A stretch of 64,000 bases of DNA from Pseudomonas sp. CCI4.2 (GCF_034350045.1 NZ_CP133781.1:1518001-1582000); one strand, 5' to 3'; shown: positions 26,914-37,511, numbered from the stretch's first letter. Notes: generated by a model not told the origin, from the letters alone. Translations and numbers: made by a program.

Positions 26914-27669
26914 TCAAAAGCGCGATTTTGCGTCCTTCAGGGAATAGTTGAAGGGCGCATTGACCTCAATCGAACCATTTCTCAAGATTTCAGCGGGTGG
27001 TTTGGGCAGCGGTTGGGCTCGACGGATCATTTCCAGGGTCGCCCGGTCCAGCGAAGCGTTGCCGGATGACTGAGCGATTGAGACCGAAATGACTTTGCCC
27101 TCGGCATCTACTTCAAAGTTAAGGCGCGTGGAGCCAGCAATATTGCGACGACGAGCATCTTCCGGGTATTTCTGATATTTGCCCAAATGGTTCTGAAGAT
27201 CACTTTGCCACGAACGTTTTGCATTGCTGTCCGAGGGCGGGTTCGGTTGCTGCGGGGGAGCGTCCGATTTGACCGGCTGCGAAGCGACCGGCGGTGTATC
27301 AACAGGTTTTGGATCTGCAGGTTTTTCTTGCGGCGGTTCGGGCTTTTTCTGCACTTTGGGCGGTTGAGGTTTTGCCTTGGGCTTGACCGCTTTTGGAATG
27401 GCAATTTCCGGCTTTTCAGCTTCGGCCAGTTTCGGCAACGGCATTTCCTCAACCGGGGCCGGAGGCTGCGGCGGTTGCACGACGTTAGGTGGCGGTGGTG
27501 TTGGGGGCGCAGGCATCGGCGCCAGCTCGACGAGCATCGCGGCTGGCGGTAATTCGATGACCTGCGGTGCCGACCAGCGCAGCGCGACAATAATCGCGAC
27601 GGCGTGAACGGCGAGCACCAACAACAGACTGCCGCTATAGCGCGTCAGTTTTTGGCGCAAAGTCATCAT
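26914..27669 (-). CDS. tonB: TonB energy transducer
   Basis: A 251-residue inner-membrane protein spanning the periplasm. It has one N-terminal TM helix with the conserved His (SLLLVLAVHAVAIIVAL, His about 22) and a long Pro/Lys-rich segment (about 45-150). The TonB C-terminal domain (about 160-245) includes YPEDARRRNIAGSTRLNFEV and the family motif SSGNASLDRATLEMIRRA. It transmits proton-motive energy from ExbBD to outer-membrane siderophore receptors. It overlaps exbD by 4 bp. Confidence 0.95.
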   Translation of the reverse strand: MMTLRQKLTRYSGSLLLVLAVHAVAIIVALRWSAPQVIELPPAAMLVELAPMPAPPTPPPPNVVQPPQPPAPVEEMPLPKLAEAEKPEIAIPKAVKPKAKPQPPKVQKKPEPPQEKPADPKPVDTPPVASQPVKSDAPPQQPNPPSDSNAKRSWQSDLQNHLGKYQKYPEDARRRNIAGSTRLNFEVDAEGKVISVSIAQSSGNASLDRATLEMIRRAQPLPKPPAEILRNGSIEVNAPFNYSLKDAKSRF

Positions 27670-28094
27670 TTCTTACCAACCGTCTCAAGACCTACAAGGC
27701 CGACCTTCAGGTAACCCGCGCCACGTAGCGCGTTCATGACATCCATCAGATCGCCGTAATCCACGCTTTTGTCGGCCTGGAAGAAAATCGTGGTGTCCTT
27801 TTTGCCCTTGGTCTTGGCGTCGAGCACCTGGCCAAGCTGCTCACGGCTGATCTTGTCTTCGCCCAAAAACAGGCTCTGATCGGCTTTGACGCTGAGGAAC
27901 AGCGGTTTTTCCGGCCGGGGTGCTGGTTTGGACGTCGAAGCAGGCAGGTCGACTTTGATATCGACTGTCGCCAACGGTGCCGCCACCATAAAGATGATCA
28001 ACAACACCAACATGACGTCGATAAAGGGCGTGACGTTGATTTCGTGATTCTCGACGATATCATCGCCGCCGCTTTCGTTCAGATGCAGGCCCAT
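27666..28094 (-). CDS. exbD: ExbD, TonB-system proton channel subunit
   Basis: A 142-residue protein with one N-terminal TM (about 22-42) carrying the essential Asp in INVTPFIDVMLVLLIIFMVA and a periplasmic TolR-like domain ending ALRGAGYLKVGLVGLET. With ExbB it forms the proton-driven motor that energises TonB. It lies 3 bp after exbB and overlaps tonB by 4 bp. Confidence 0.96.
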   Translation of the reverse strand: MGLHLNESGGDDIVENHEINVTPFIDVMLVLLIIFMVAAPLATVDIKVDLPASTSKPAPRPEKPLFLSVKADQSLFLGEDKISREQLGQVLDAKTKGKKDTTIFFQADKSVDYGDLMDVMNALRGAGYLKVGLVGLETVGKK

Positions 28095-28097
28095 TAC

Positions 28098-29063
28098 TTA
28101 CCCCACCCTCACCACGTGCGGCTGCTGGCTGCGCTCCGCCGGCAGGTGGTCAAGGTCTCGGCTGACCAGCAGCAGGACCTGGGCAGAGGCATCGGAAACC
28201 TGCGCTTTGTACCCCGCGATAGAGCGGGCGAATACGTTGTAGATCACGACCGCAGGAATGGCCGCAACCAGGCCCAAGGCGGTTGCCAGCAGGGCTTCAG
28301 CAATGCCGGGCGCGACAACAGCAAGGTTGGTGGTTTGTGTCCTGGCGATACCGATGAAGCTGTTCATGATGCCCCACACGGTACCGAACAGACCCACAAA
28401 CGGTGCAGTGGAGCCAATGGTGGCGAGTACGCCGGTGCCATTGCTCATGTTGCGACCACAGGCAGCCACCAAACGCTCAAGACGGAAACTGACGCGTTCC
28501 TTGATGCCTTCGCGTTCGCGGCTGTTGGCGGAAAGGCGCATTTCTTCAAGGGCGTCGTGGACCAGTAAATGGGCCAGAGTGCCTTCTTTGTTTGCGCCTT
28601 CACTGGCTTCTTTAAGGGTGCGGGCTTTTTTCAGCGTAGTGATTTCAACGCGTAAGCGACGTTTGGCGCCTAGCAGTTCAAATCCTTTGGCAATCCAGAT
28701 GGTCCAAGTGATGACCGAAGCGATAGCTAGACCGATCAGAACGAGCTTTACGATGATGTCAGCGTGTTGGTACATGCCCCAGGGCGACAAGTCGTTGGCC
28801 ATACCGAGGCTGTTGTCCACCACGGCCGGGGTTGCATCTAGGGCTTGAGCAGGTAGATCGCTCGCGGCCTGTTGGACGGGTGCCACTGCACGAACCGTCG
28901 CGGTAGCGGCTGCGTGCGCAGCGGGTGTCGCAGCGGATGCCGGCTCGTCGGCGAACGCGGCTGGGGCAATTAGCAAGCTAAGCAATAGGACAGCAATGCC
29001 GCGCCATGCGCGCGGCAGGCTGGCAAGCTTGGTTGGCGAAGCGGAGCGTTGAATACGTGTCAT
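28098..29063 (-). CDS. exbB: ExbB, TonB-system proton channel subunit
   Basis: A MotA/TolQ/ExbB-family protein of 321 aa from the start at 29063; the frame stays open to 29177, but the upstream residues look non-coding and the start at 29063 gives a proper signal peptide (RAWRGIAVLLLSLLIAPAAFA). An Ala-rich periplasmic segment (about 30-85) precedes TM1 (about 110-132). The core TM2-TM3 block is typical: GTGVLATIGSTAPFVGLFGT and AEALLATALGLVAAIPAVVIY. It is first in the exbB-exbD-tonB operon. I found no convincing Fur box upstream. Confidence 0.95.
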   Translation of the reverse strand: MTRIQRSASPTKLASLPRAWRGIAVLLLSLLIAPAAFADEPASAATPAAHAAATATVRAVAPVQQAASDLPAQALDATPAVVDNSLGMANDLSPWGMYQHADIIVKLVLIGLAIASVITWTIWIAKGFELLGAKRRLRVEITTLKKARTLKEASEGANKEGTLAHLLVHDALEEMRLSANSREREGIKERVSFRLERLVAACGRNMSNGTGVLATIGSTAPFVGLFGTVWGIMNSFIGIARTQTTNLAVVAPGIAEALLATALGLVAAIPAVVIYNVFARSIAGYKAQVSDASAQVLLLVSRDLDHLPAERSQQPHVVRVG

Positions 29064-29286
29064 GCTGGCCGGACCTGAGAAGAAAAGAGGGGCGTATGCT
29101 CTGCGCCTGGGCTGGACACAAGGCCGAGAGAGGAGAACAAACAGGCCGGTATTATTGCAAATAGTTCTTGTTAACAAAAGTAACTCATAATCTTTTTTCT
29201 ATTAGTCGCAACAAATGGTCTGAGTTTTGCGACTGTTTTGAGTCATCTACCGTGCTGTTACCGCACGCTTATCCTGGAGCTTTGCG

Positions 29287-30144
29287 ATGTTTCCCCCTTC
29301 TGTTTTGATTGCTGGCTGTGGTGACGTTGGAAGCCGTTTGGCCAACCAGCTACTCGCCTATGATTGGACGGTTTACGGTCTGCGCCGGTCTGTTTCGCAA
29401 TTACCAACCGGCGTTATAGGCGTAGCGGGCGATTTATTCGATTCGCGATGTCCTGGTGATTGGCCAACGTCGCCGCTCGATTATTTGGTCTATAGCGCAT
29501 CCGCGACTGATCATGACGAAGCGGGCTATCAAGCAGCTTATGTGGATGGGTTGAGCCATGTGTTGAGCTGGCTCAAGCAAAATGGACAACAACCAAAACG
29601 TTTGCTGTTCGTGTCCAGCAGCAGCGTTTACGGGCAGCAGCACGGCGAATGGGTCGATGAATTGTCGCCCACCCAAGCGGTGGGTTATTCAGGGCGGCTG
29701 ATGCAGCAGGCCGAGCAGCTTGCGCTGGGTAGCGGTATTCCCGCCAGCGTGGTGAGGTTGACCGGAATTTACGGGCCGGGGCGCGAGTGGTTATTAACCC
29801 AAGTGCGTCAGGGTTATCGCGTGGTTACCGAGCCGCCTTTATATGGCAACCGCATTCACGTAGACGATGCTGCAGGCTTGTTGGCGTACTTGCTACAAGC
29901 AGACGCTCGCGGGGTGGCGTTGGATGATTGCTACATAGGCGTCGACGATGCGCCTGCACCGTTGGCTGAAGTTGTGGCGTGGCTGCGTGAGTACTTGGGC
30001 GTTACCGAGTGGTCGGCCGAAGCGAGCGTGCGCCGCACCGGTAGCAAGCAGTGCAGCAACGCCAAAGCCCGTGCCTTGGGCTGGGTGCCACGCTATGCCA
30101 GTTATCGAGAAGGGTACGCCGCGATTCTTGAGGGAAATCTGTAG
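29287..30144 (+). CDS. Extended SDR / NAD-dependent epimerase, YeeZ-like
   Basis: A 285-residue Rossmann-fold protein. The nucleotide-binding loop is VLIAGCGDVGSRLANQ (about 6-21). The Ser-rich strand and tyrosine region FVSSSSVYGQ (about 108-117) precede GYSGRLMQQAEQL, where the lysine of the classical YxxxK is replaced. The same replacement marks the YeeZ subfamily, whose substrates are unknown. It may be a reductase, an epimerase or a non-catalytic NAD(P) binder. It is a stand-alone gene, divergent from exbB. Confidence 0.82.
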   Translation: MFPPSVLIAGCGDVGSRLANQLLAYDWTVYGLRRSVSQLPTGVIGVAGDLFDSRCPGDWPTSPLDYLVYSASATDHDEAGYQAAYVDGLSHVLSWLKQNGQQPKRLLFVSSSSVYGQQHGEWVDELSPTQAVGYSGRLMQQAEQLALGSGIPASVVRLTGIYGPGREWLLTQVRQGYRVVTEPPLYGNRIHVDDAAGLLAYLLQADARGVALDDCYIGVDDAPAPLAEVVAWLREYLGVTEWSAEASVRRTGSKQCSNAKARALGWVPRYASYREGYAAILEGNL

Positions 30145-30210
30145 GAGCCAACTTGTTGGCGAGGCGGTGTATCGGGTGTAACCGCGTCAAGTCTTTCGCC
30201 AACAAGGGGG
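30144..30210. repeat. Intergenic hairpin repeat
   Basis: TAGGAGCCAACTTGTTGGCG and CTTTCGCCAACAAGGGG carry complementary ACTTGTTGGCGA / TCGCCAACAAG arms about 40 bp apart. It is related to the elements flanking the M23 gene and to the rph hairpin (36547-36580), and it lies between converging genes where it may also end transcription. Confidence 0.55.
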
Positions 30211-30222
30211 TTGGATTGCGCG

Positions 30223-30960
30223 TTAGTCGCGCTCAAGCAACCAGCGACGCGGGCCGGGATGCAGGTCTGGCATTTCATCCGTGCTCGCCTGGTTTACTGC
30301 TTGCAGTATTTCCAGCTGATCGCCTTTGCGGACGAATATCCAAGCGTTGCCCTGTTTGTTCTTCTCTAGCCAAAGGCTGTCGTTTTCACCGCTCATGGCT
30401 GCGCAATCGCCAGCCAGGCACAGTGCGTAACGGTCGTCGTCAGGCAAGCCATCGACGCTGCCGTCAGGGTGGAATTGCACGATGTTCCCGGCGCCCACGC
30501 CATCGACGATCTTCCATTTACCACCCATGTACGCGCTATACAGCGCTTTTTCAAAGCTGCTGCCTGGCGGTGCATCTACAGGTGCCGGATCTTTTGGCTG
30601 TTGGAAGCGTTGCTCTGGGCCAGACTCGCTGGCGGCCTGGATCAGATCGTCCCCTTTGATCTTCAAGTCTTCGAAGAAGTTGCCGTAGAAATCGACGTGA
30701 TATTTGCCGTCGGCTGCACTGGTGATCTTGCCTTCACTGAGCTCAAAACCATTTGAGAACGAGGCTTGGCCAGCTTTCGAATTGACATTCCACTCCAGAT
30801 TCGGCCCGTTAGCGAGAAGCGCCTGACGCAGGTTACCGCCTTTTACAGCAGCATCGATTGCGGTTTGATTGATCCAGATACCGTCCGGGTTACGGTCGGA
30901 GTTGCTGGCACAGCCGCTTAACAACGCGGCAAGCAGCGAGAGGGCAAGCGCAAAGCGCAT
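30223..30960 (-). CDS. Predicted lipoprotein of unknown function
   Basis: A 245-residue exported protein. A type II signal peptide ends at the lipobox LLSGC (Cys about 17), with Ala-Ser after the Cys and so likely outer-membrane sorting. The mature part contains alternating polar and hydrophobic strands but no domain that I recognise; it ends with a charged segment rich in Asp and Trp. It is oriented with ridA and spoT but separated from ridA by a hairpin, so it is probably a separate transcript. Confidence 0.75.
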   Translation of the reverse strand: MRFALALSLLAALLSGCASNSDRNPDGIWINQTAIDAAVKGGNLRQALLANGPNLEWNVNSKAGQASFSNGFELSEGKITSAADGKYHVDFYGNFFEDLKIKGDDLIQAASESGPEQRFQQPKDPAPVDAPPGSSFEKALYSAYMGGKWKIVDGVGAGNIVQFHPDGSVDGLPDDDRYALCLAGDCAAMSGENDSLWLEKNKQGNAWIFVRKGDQLEILQAVNQASTDEMPDLHPGPRRWLLERD

Positions 30961-30984
30961 GGCGGTCCTTCCTTTGAGGGGGGA

Positions 30985-31009
30985 GGGCGAAACGATTAAC
31001 GGTTCGCCC
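30985..31009 (-). terminator. Possible hairpin terminator after ridA
   Basis: GGGCGAA / TTCGCCC arms with an 11-base loop lie 9 bp past the ridA stop on the minus strand. There is no T-run, so the assignment is weak. Confidence 0.35.
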
Positions 31010-31017
31010 AGGGAGAT

Positions 31018-31398
31018 TTATTCGATGACGAGAATGGCGTCCATTTCGACCAGCGAGCCTTTTGGCAGCGCAGCAACACCAATCGCGGCACGAGCCGGAT
31101 AAGGTTGATCGAAGTACTTGCCCATGATCTCGTTGACCTTGGCGAAGTGGGTCAGGTCGGTCAGGAAGATGTTGAGTTTGACGATGTCTTTGAACGAACC
31201 ACCAGCGGCTTCGGCAACGGCTTTCAGGTTTTCGAAGACCTGAACCGTTTGAGCTTCAAAGCCTTCTACCAATTCCATGGTTTTCGGGTCCAGTGGGATC
31301 TGCCCGGACATATAGACGGTGTTGCCAGCTTTAATCGCCTGAGAATACGTGCCGATGGCTGCAGGTGCTTTATCGCTGGTGATAACTGTCTTGGTCAT
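31018..31398 (-). CDS. ridA: RidA-family 2-iminobutanoate/2-iminopropanoate deaminase
   Basis: A 126-residue trimeric enzyme that hydrolyses reactive enamine/imine products of PLP enzymes. The frame stays open far into spoT, but the start at 31398 follows CAGGAGTTCTTC and matches RidA. The catalytic Arg is in [14 protein letters not shown] (about 104-117), the substrate loop in [18 protein letters not shown], and the late Glu in VEMDAI. It lies 26 bp after spoT and is probably cotranscribed. Confidence 0.94.
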   Translation of the reverse strand: MTKTVITSDKAPAAIGTYSQAIKAGNTVYMSGQIPLDPKTMELVEGFEAQTVQVFENLKAVAEAAGGSFKDIVKLNIFLTDLTHFAKVNEIMGKYFDQPYPARAAIGVAALPKGSLVEMDAILVIE

Positions 31399-31424
31399 GA
31401 AGAACTCCTGAGGATAATGTTTGG

Positions 31425-33533
31425 CTACGCGCGCATGCGGGTGATGCGAATCACCCCGGTCAGTGCGCGTAGTTTTCTGATCACGCGGGCCAGGTGCACA
31501 CGGTCGTGCACGCTGACTACCAATTGGACCACGCTGATGCGGCCATCGCGTTCGTCCATGCTGATTTTTTCGATATTGCCGTCGGCGGCGTTCACGCTGC
31601 TCGCCAACAACGCGATGAGGCCGCGTTGGTGTTCCAGCTCGACCCGCAACTCGACGTTGAATTCGCCGGTAACGTCTTTGGCCCAAGACAGCTGGATGCA
31701 TTTTTCCGGATTGTGCCGGAGTTCGCTGATATTGCGGCAGTTGTCCAAGTGCACCACCATGCCTTTGCCCGCAGATAAATGGCCGACAATCGGGTCGCCC
31801 GGAATCGGCGTGCAGCACTTGGCGTAACTGAGCACCAAGCCTTCGGTGCCGCGAATAGCCAGCGGGCCCTCGGAGCTTGGCAGTTGCTCGGCGTCGCTGG
31901 TCAGCAGGCGGCGGGCAACGACATACGCCATGCGATTGCCCAGGCCGATGTCTTCGAGCAGGTCTTCAATAACCTCCACTCGGTACTCGGTCAGGATCAA
32001 CTGCACGCGCTCTTCCGGAATTTTTTCCAGGGTGCTGTCGAACCCGTTGAGCACCTTGTTCAGCAGGCGCTCGCCCAGGCTGATGGACTCGGATCGACGT
32101 TGAAGCTTAAGGGCGTGGCGAATGTGTGTGCGGGCTTTGCCGGTAACCACAAAGTTCAGCCACGCCGGATTTGGGCGTGCGCCGGGCGCGCTGACAATTT
32201 CAACCGTCGAGCCACTTTGCAACGGCTCGGAGAGCGGTGCCAGGCGACGATTGATCCGACACGCAATGCAGCTGTTGCCGACATCGGTGTGCACCGCGTA
32301 AGCAAAGTCCACCGCCGTCGAGCCTTTCGGCAGCTCCATGATCCGGCCTTTAGGCGTAAAGACGTAAACCTCGTCCGGGAACAGGTCAATCTTCACGCTT
32401 TCGATGAATTCCAGCGAATTACCGGCGCGCTGCTGCATCTCCAGCACGCCTTTGACCCACTGGCGGGCGCGGGCATGGGTGCTTATCGGCAGCTCATCGC
32501 CCGTGGATTTGTACAACCAGTGCGCGGCAATCCCGTTATTCGCCATCTCTTCCATTTCGCGGGTGCGGATCTGGATTTCGATGGGAACGCCATGCATGCC
32601 GAACAGCGTGGTGTGCAGCGATTGGTAGCCGTTGGCTTTGGGGATCGCGATGTAATCTTTGAAGCGGCCGGGCAGCGGCTTGTACAAATTGTGCACAGCG
32701 CCAAGCACGCGGTAACAGGTGTCGACCTTATCGACGATGACCCTGAACGCGTAAACGTCCATGATTTCGTTGAAGGCCCGGCGTTTGCCGCGCATCTTCT
32801 TGTAGATGCCGTACAGGTGCTTCTGCCGGCCGCTGACCTCGCCTTCGATACCGTCCACGGCCAGGCAATGGCTCAGGGATTCTTCGATCTTGTTGACCAG
32901 TTCTTTGCGGTTGCCCCGTGCTCGCTTGACCGCTTGGCCAATACGCGACGAACGCATCGGGTACATCGCCTTGAAACCAAGGTCTTCGAACTCGATACGG
33001 ATGCTGTGCATGCCCAGCCGATTGGCGATGGGAGCGTAGATTTCCAGCGTTTCTTTAGCAATCCGCCGACGTTTTTCGCCGGACAGGACTTCGAGCGTGC
33101 GCATGTTGTGCAGCCGATCAGCCAGCTTGACCAAGATCACCCGAATATCGCGGGCCATGGCCATGGCCATTTTCTGGAAATTTTCGGCTTGGGCTTCGGC
33201 TTTGGTTTCGAAGTTCATCTGGGTCAGCTTGCTGACGCCATCGACCAGTTCGGCCACGGTCTCACCGAATTGCGCACAGAGCGCTTCTTTGGCGATACCG
33301 GTGTCTTCGATTACGTCATGCAGCATGGCCGCCATCAGGCTCTGATGGTCCATATGCATGTCGGCAAGAATATTCGCGACCGCTAAAGGGTGCGTAACGT
33401 AAGCTTCGCCGCTGCGGCGGCGTTGGCCGTCGTGGGCTTGTTCGGCGTAGAAATACGCTCGGCGGACCAGGTTGACCTGGTCTTTGCCGAGGTAGGTCGA
33501 CAGACGATCGGCGAGGGCGTCTATGCTCGGCAA
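31425..33533 (-). CDS. spoT: Bifunctional (p)ppGpp synthase/hydrolase SpoT
   Basis: The stringent-response enzyme of 702 aa. The HD hydrolase is intact (HDVIEDTGI and the HD in the region after [14 protein letters not shown]), so it can degrade (p)ppGpp. The synthetase domain (about 230-350: [28 protein letters not shown]), TGS (about 390-450: [20 protein letters not shown]) and C-terminal ACT domain follow. A TTG at 33533 is the preferred start: GAGGGG lies nine bases upstream and the length fits Pseudomonas SpoT. An ATG at 33557 would add eight residues. It is downstream of rpoZ, the usual gmk-rpoZ-spoT order. Confidence 0.95.
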   Translation of the reverse strand: MPSIDALADRLSTYLGKDQVNLVRRAYFYAEQAHDGQRRRSGEAYVTHPLAVANILADMHMDHQSLMAAMLHDVIEDTGIAKEALCAQFGETVAELVDGVSKLTQMNFETKAEAQAENFQKMAMAMARDIRVILVKLADRLHNMRTLEVLSGEKRRRIAKETLEIYAPIANRLGMHSIRIEFEDLGFKAMYPMRSSRIGQAVKRARGNRKELVNKIEESLSHCLAVDGIEGEVSGRQKHLYGIYKKMRGKRRAFNEIMDVYAFRVIVDKVDTCYRVLGAVHNLYKPLPGRFKDYIAIPKANGYQSLHTTLFGMHGVPIEIQIRTREMEEMANNGIAAHWLYKSTGDELPISTHARARQWVKGVLEMQQRAGNSLEFIESVKIDLFPDEVYVFTPKGRIMELPKGSTAVDFAYAVHTDVGNSCIACRINRRLAPLSEPLQSGSTVEIVSAPGARPNPAWLNFVVTGKARTHIRHALKLQRRSESISLGERLLNKVLNGFDSTLEKIPEERVQLILTEYRVEVIEDLLEDIGLGNRMAYVVARRLLTSDAEQLPSSEGPLAIRGTEGLVLSYAKCCTPIPGDPIVGHLSAGKGMVVHLDNCRNISELRHNPEKCIQLSWAKDVTGEFNVELRVELEHQRGLIALLASSVNAADGNIEKISMDERDGRISVVQLVVSVHDRVHLARVIRKLRALTGVIRITRMRA

Positions 33534-33593
33534 GGGAATACCCCTCGCTGAGTGCATTGACCCTTTGCCGTACTACGTCGACCGGGCATAGGC

Positions 33594-33857
33594 TTAAACG
33601 GCCTCGTTGGACTCGTCCTCGAAGGCCGCGAACAATGGCTCATCTTCAACGATTTCGGCTTCAGCGATAACAGCGTAGCTCATCAGGCCGGCCGCGATTT
33701 CACGCAGCGCCATAACGGTAGGCTTGTCGTTTTCCCAAGGCAGCTTAGGTTCTTTACCACCGGTAGCCAGCTGACGGGCACGCTTGGTAGAGAGCATGAC
33801 CAGTTCAAAGCGGTTAACGACGTGGTCTAGGCAGTCTTCAACGGTCACGCGGGCCAT
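33594..33857 (-). CDS. rpoZ: RNA polymerase omega subunit
   Basis: An 87-residue subunit that helps beta' folding and carries part of one ppGpp site. It starts [20 protein letters not shown] and contains the RARQL-like [10 protein letters not shown], both family hallmarks. The start at 33857 has GAGGAATACCC before it; the frame opens six codons earlier. Its position just upstream of spoT is conserved. Confidence 0.96.
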   Translation of the reverse strand: MARVTVEDCLDHVVNRFELVMLSTKRARQLATGGKEPKLPWENDKPTVMALREIAAGLMSYAVIAEAEIVEDEPLFAAFEDESNEAV

Positions 33858-33968
33858 GGGTATTCCTCGTAGCAAATGCAGTATGCGCGGTGCCCGGATG
33901 GGCGAGCGGACTCGATAGTTTAAAAAAACACCAGCGTTTAGGGAAGGGGAAATTCATCAGCCGTTAGT

Positions 33969-34046
33969 TTTAGGCGGCAGGCGGCAAGTAAAAGCGCCTG
34001 AAACGCGCGCAATTTGAGGCTTGCAGCTTACCGCTTGAACCTTCCA
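33969..34046. repeat. Intergenic inverted repeat, copy 3
   Basis: AGGCGGCAGGCGGCAAGTAA on the left and GAGGCTTGCAGCTTACCGCT on the right. Same layout as 9886-9970 and 10820-10925, here between gmk and rpoZ. Confidence 0.5.
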
Positions 34047-34048
34047 AC

Positions 34049-34681
<633 letters not shown>

Positions 34682-35545
34682 TTACTCAATATTCTGCACT
34701 TGTTCACGCATCTGCTCGATCAACACTTTGAGGTTGACCGCTGCCTGAGTGCTACGCGGGTCGAAGGCTTTGGAGCCTAATGTATTGGCTTCGCGATTGA
34801 GTTCCTGCATCAGGAAGTCCAAGCGCCGGCCGGCTTGTCCACCCGTCTTCAAGACGCGGCGTACTTCAGTGACGTGCGTGGCGAGGCGATCCAACTCCTC
34901 GGCCACATCGCTTTTTTGCGCGAGCAGCACCATCTCCTGCTCTAGGCGTTGAGGGTCGAGTTCCGCCTTCATGTCGGTAAAGCGATCCATTACTTTCTGA
35001 CGTTGGGTTGCGAGCATTTGCGGAACCAAGACACGCAGGGTGGCGACCTCTTCAACGATGGAGTCTAACCGTTCGTCGAGAAGTTTAGCCAAGTCGGCGC
35101 CTTCACGGCCTCGACCGGCTTTTAACTCGGTTAAGGCTTCGTTGAACAGGGCCATTGCGTCGTTGTTCAGCGCTTGTGGGTCGCTGGCATCTGCCACTAA
35201 AACCCCAGGCCAGGCCAGCACCTCCAGCGGATTCAATGGCGCGGGTTGCTGGATCAGGCTAGCGACCACTTCGGCAGCGGCGACCAATTGCGCGGCGCGC
35301 TCACGGTCGACTTGCAACGGTTTGCCAGCAGTTTCTTCGGTGAAGCGCAGCGTGCATTCAACCTTGCCCCGCGACAAGCCTTGACGCAGAGCTTCGCGCA
35401 CGGCGCCTTCGAGATCACGAAACGACTCCGGCAAACGCAGATGCGGTTCTAAATAACGGTGATTCACCGAGCGCAATTCCCAGCTCAGGGTGCCTTGGGC
35501 GCCAGCCCTTTCGACTCGGGCGAAGGCTGTCATGCTGTGCACCAT
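34682..35545 (-). CDS. YicC-family endoribonuclease-like protein
   Basis: A 287-residue protein with the YicC N-terminal motif (MTAFARVE, then WELRSVNHRYLEPHLRLPE) and the C-terminal DUF1732 (GRRLDFLMQELNREANTLGSKA). The start at 35545 follows AGAGGTCGTTTCC; the frame stays open 19 codons further up. E. coli YicC is reported to act in RNA decay. Its position divergent from rph and upstream of gmk is conserved in Pseudomonas. Confidence 0.9.
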   Translation of the reverse strand: MVHSMTAFARVERAGAQGTLSWELRSVNHRYLEPHLRLPESFRDLEGAVREALRQGLSRGKVECTLRFTEETAGKPLQVDRERAAQLVAAAEVVASLIQQPAPLNPLEVLAWPGVLVADASDPQALNNDAMALFNEALTELKAGRGREGADLAKLLDERLDSIVEEVATLRVLVPQMLATQRQKVMDRFTDMKAELDPQRLEQEMVLLAQKSDVAEELDRLATHVTEVRRVLKTGGQAGRRLDFLMQELNREANTLGSKAFDPRSTQAAVNLKVLIEQMREQVQNIE

Positions 35546-35818
35546 GGAAACGACCTCTTGATAGGAGCGGAAGAAAACTGCCGTGGGCGATGAATTGCCC
35601 AATGAATGTCATAAATAGCCGACAGGCTTTGAAGGCGCGCGATTGTAGCGCAGTGCAGTGGATGCGCCCAAATTGGCGCGGTGACAAAGTGCTGCGTAGC
35701 GCTGATTCTGCGTCCGCAAGCGGGTGAGAATCGGACCGGTAGCTTTTTAGAGCTGCCCACACCGGGTTGTGATCACTATAATGCTCGGCAGATTTCCGTC
35801 TCAGTACAGGTATTCCAA

Positions 35819-36541
35819 ATGAAACGTCCAAGTGGCCGCGCTGCCGATCAGCTCCGCTCGATCCGCATCACCCGCAACTACACCAAGCACGCCGAGGGCT
35901 CTGTTTTGGTCGAGTTCGGTGACACCAAAGTGATCTGCACAGTCAGCGTCGAAAACGGTGTGCCGCGTTTCCTTAAAGGTCAGGGTCAAGGTTGGCTGAC
36001 GGCTGAGTACGGCATGCTGCCGCGCGCCACTGGCGAACGCAACCAGCGTGAAGCGAGCCGTGGCAAGCAAGGCGGGCGTACCCTGGAAATCCAGCGTCTG
36101 ATTGGCAGATCCCTTCGTGCGGCGCTGGACATGTCCAAGCTGGGCGACGTCACCTTGTATGTCGATTGCGATGTGATTCAGGCTGACGGCGGCACACGTA
36201 CTGCCTCCATCACCGGCGCCATGGTCGCGCTGGTCGATGCCTTGAAAGTGATCAAAAAGCGTGGCGGCCTCAAAGGCGGCGACCCACTCAAGCAGATGAT
36301 TGCTGCTGTATCAGTAGGCATGTATCAGGGCGAACCAGTTCTCGACCTCGACTACCTGGAAGACTCTGCTGCTGAGACCGACCTCAACGTCGTGATGACC
36401 AGCACTGGCGGCTTCATCGAAGTCCAAGGCACCGCTGAAGGCGCACCGTTCCAGCCTGAAGAGCTGAACGCCATGCTCGCCTTGGCGAATAAAGGCATGA
36501 CTGAACTGTTTGAATTGCAGCGCGCAGCACTGGCTGACTGA
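35819..36541 (+). CDS. rph: Ribonuclease PH
   Basis: A 240-residue phosphorolytic 3' exoribonuclease that trims tRNA ends. Family motifs: [33 protein letters not shown], the phosphate/RNA loop [10 protein letters not shown] and the C-terminal [10 protein letters not shown]. The start at 35819 fits the 240-aa family length; an upstream frame to 35681 is ignored. It is intact, unlike the frameshifted rph of E. coli K-12. Two strong hairpins follow. Confidence 0.97.
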   Translation: MKRPSGRAADQLRSIRITRNYTKHAEGSVLVEFGDTKVICTVSVENGVPRFLKGQGQGWLTAEYGMLPRATGERNQREASRGKQGGRTLEIQRLIGRSLRAALDMSKLGDVTLYVDCDVIQADGGTRTASITGAMVALVDALKVIKKRGGLKGGDPLKQMIAAVSVGMYQGEPVLDLDYLEDSAAETDLNVVMTSTGGFIEVQGTAEGAPFQPEELNAMLALANKGMTELFELQRAALAD

Positions 36542-36546
36542 TCCGC

Positions 36547-36580
36547 CCCTGTAGGAGCCAACGTGTTGGCTCCTACAGGG
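36547..36580. terminator. Perfect 16-bp palindromic hairpin after rph
   Basis: CCCTGTAGGAGCCAAC / GTTGGCTCCTACAGGG with a 2-base loop. The arms carry the TAGGAGCCAAC core found at 30144, so this is a REP-type element doubled back on itself rather than a classical terminator. It would nevertheless form a very stable 3' end. Confidence 0.65.
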
Positions 36581-36600
36581 CAATTGATACAGTGTTCTCG

Positions 36601-36639
36601 CCCACAAAAAAGCCGACACGAAGTCGGCTTTTTTGTGGG
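36601..36639. terminator. Bidirectional terminator between rph and crc
   Basis: A 17-bp perfect stem, CCCACAAAAAAGCCGAC / GTCGGCTTTTTTGTGGG, loop ACGAA. Each strand reads GC stem then T6, so it serves both converging genes. Confidence 0.93.
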
Positions 36640-36649
36640 CGACGGAACG

Positions 36650-37429
36650 TTAAATGGTCAACGTCCAGTCGTAATCCACGATCAATGGAGCATGCTGCGA
36701 GAAGCGAGGCTGGCGCGGTAAGCGAGCGCTGCGTACGAAGCGGCGCAGGCCTGGGGTCAGCAACTGGTAATCGAAACGCCAACCGAGGTTGAGCATTTCA
36801 GCCTGTTCGTTATCCGGCCACCAGCTGTACTGATCACCTTCGCGACTGACTTCACGCAGTGCATCGACATAACCCATGGTGCCGACAATCTCGTCCATCC
36901 AGGCGCGTTCTGGCGCAAGGAAACCTGGAGATTGCTGACTGTCGCGCCAGTTCTTGATATCAAGCTTCTGCTGCGCAACGTACAACGAGCCACAGTAGAT
37001 GTACTCACGGCGTTTGCGTCGTTGTTTGTCCAGGTAGCGAGCGAAGTCGTCCATGAGCTTGAATTTTTGATTCAAGTCTTCATCACCGTTCATCCCGGAA
37101 GGAAGCAGCAAGGTCGCAATACTGACTTTGTCGAAATCTGCTTGCAGGTAACGCCCGTAACGGTCGGCTGTTTCGAAGCCGAGCCCGCTGATTACCGCTT
37201 TCGGTTGCAACCGCGAGTAAAGCGCCACGCCACCTTGGGCAGGAACTTCAGCTTCGCAGGCATAAAGGAAATAGCCATCCAGTTGGAAGGCTGGGTCGTC
37301 CAGTTCAAAGGCGGAGGCGCGGGTGTCCTGTAGGCAGATGACGTCGGCATTCTGAGCTTGCAGCCAACTGAGCAAACCACGCTCGACTGCGGCCTGAATG
37401 CCATTTACGTTCACACTGATGATCCGCAT
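36650..37429 (-). CDS. crc: Catabolite repression control protein Crc
   Basis: A 259-residue exonuclease/endonuclease/phosphatase-fold protein. In Pseudomonas Crc acts with Hfq to block translation of mRNAs carrying A-rich sites while a preferred carbon source is present; it has no demonstrated nuclease activity. The start at 37429 gives MRIISVNVNGIQAAVERG, the typical N-terminus. The crc-pyrE divergent arrangement is the conserved Pseudomonas locus and strongly supports Crc over ExoIII paralogs. Confidence 0.96.
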   Translation of the reverse strand: MRIISVNVNGIQAAVERGLLSWLQAQNADVICLQDTRASAFELDDPAFQLDGYFLYACEAEVPAQGGVALYSRLQPKAVISGLGFETADRYGRYLQADFDKVSIATLLLPSGMNGDEDLNQKFKLMDDFARYLDKQRRKRREYIYCGSLYVAQQKLDIKNWRDSQQSPGFLAPERAWMDEIVGTMGYVDALREVSREGDQYSWWPDNEQAEMLNLGWRFDYQLLTPGLRRFVRSARLPRQPRFSQHAPLIVDYDWTLTI

Positions 37430-37511
37430 AAATGGCCCCAAAAATCACGTGCGTGTATGATACCCGAGCTCTACCTAATTAGCTAAATCCGTGGTATTTG
37501 GGGCTTTTTTC

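Noticed and set aside
29064..29177. Longer N-terminus for ExbB (38 extra residues)
   Set aside because: The extra residues are Arg/Cys-rich and would bury the signal peptide that follows the ATG at 29063.
29140..29200. Fur box upstream of exbB
   Set aside because: The AT-rich stretch has too few matches to the 19-bp Fur consensus.
31779..33386. A 535-codon open frame on the plus strand opposite spoT
   Set aside because: Antisense shadow of a GC-rich gene. The protein has no family features, while the opposite strand encodes an intact SpoT.
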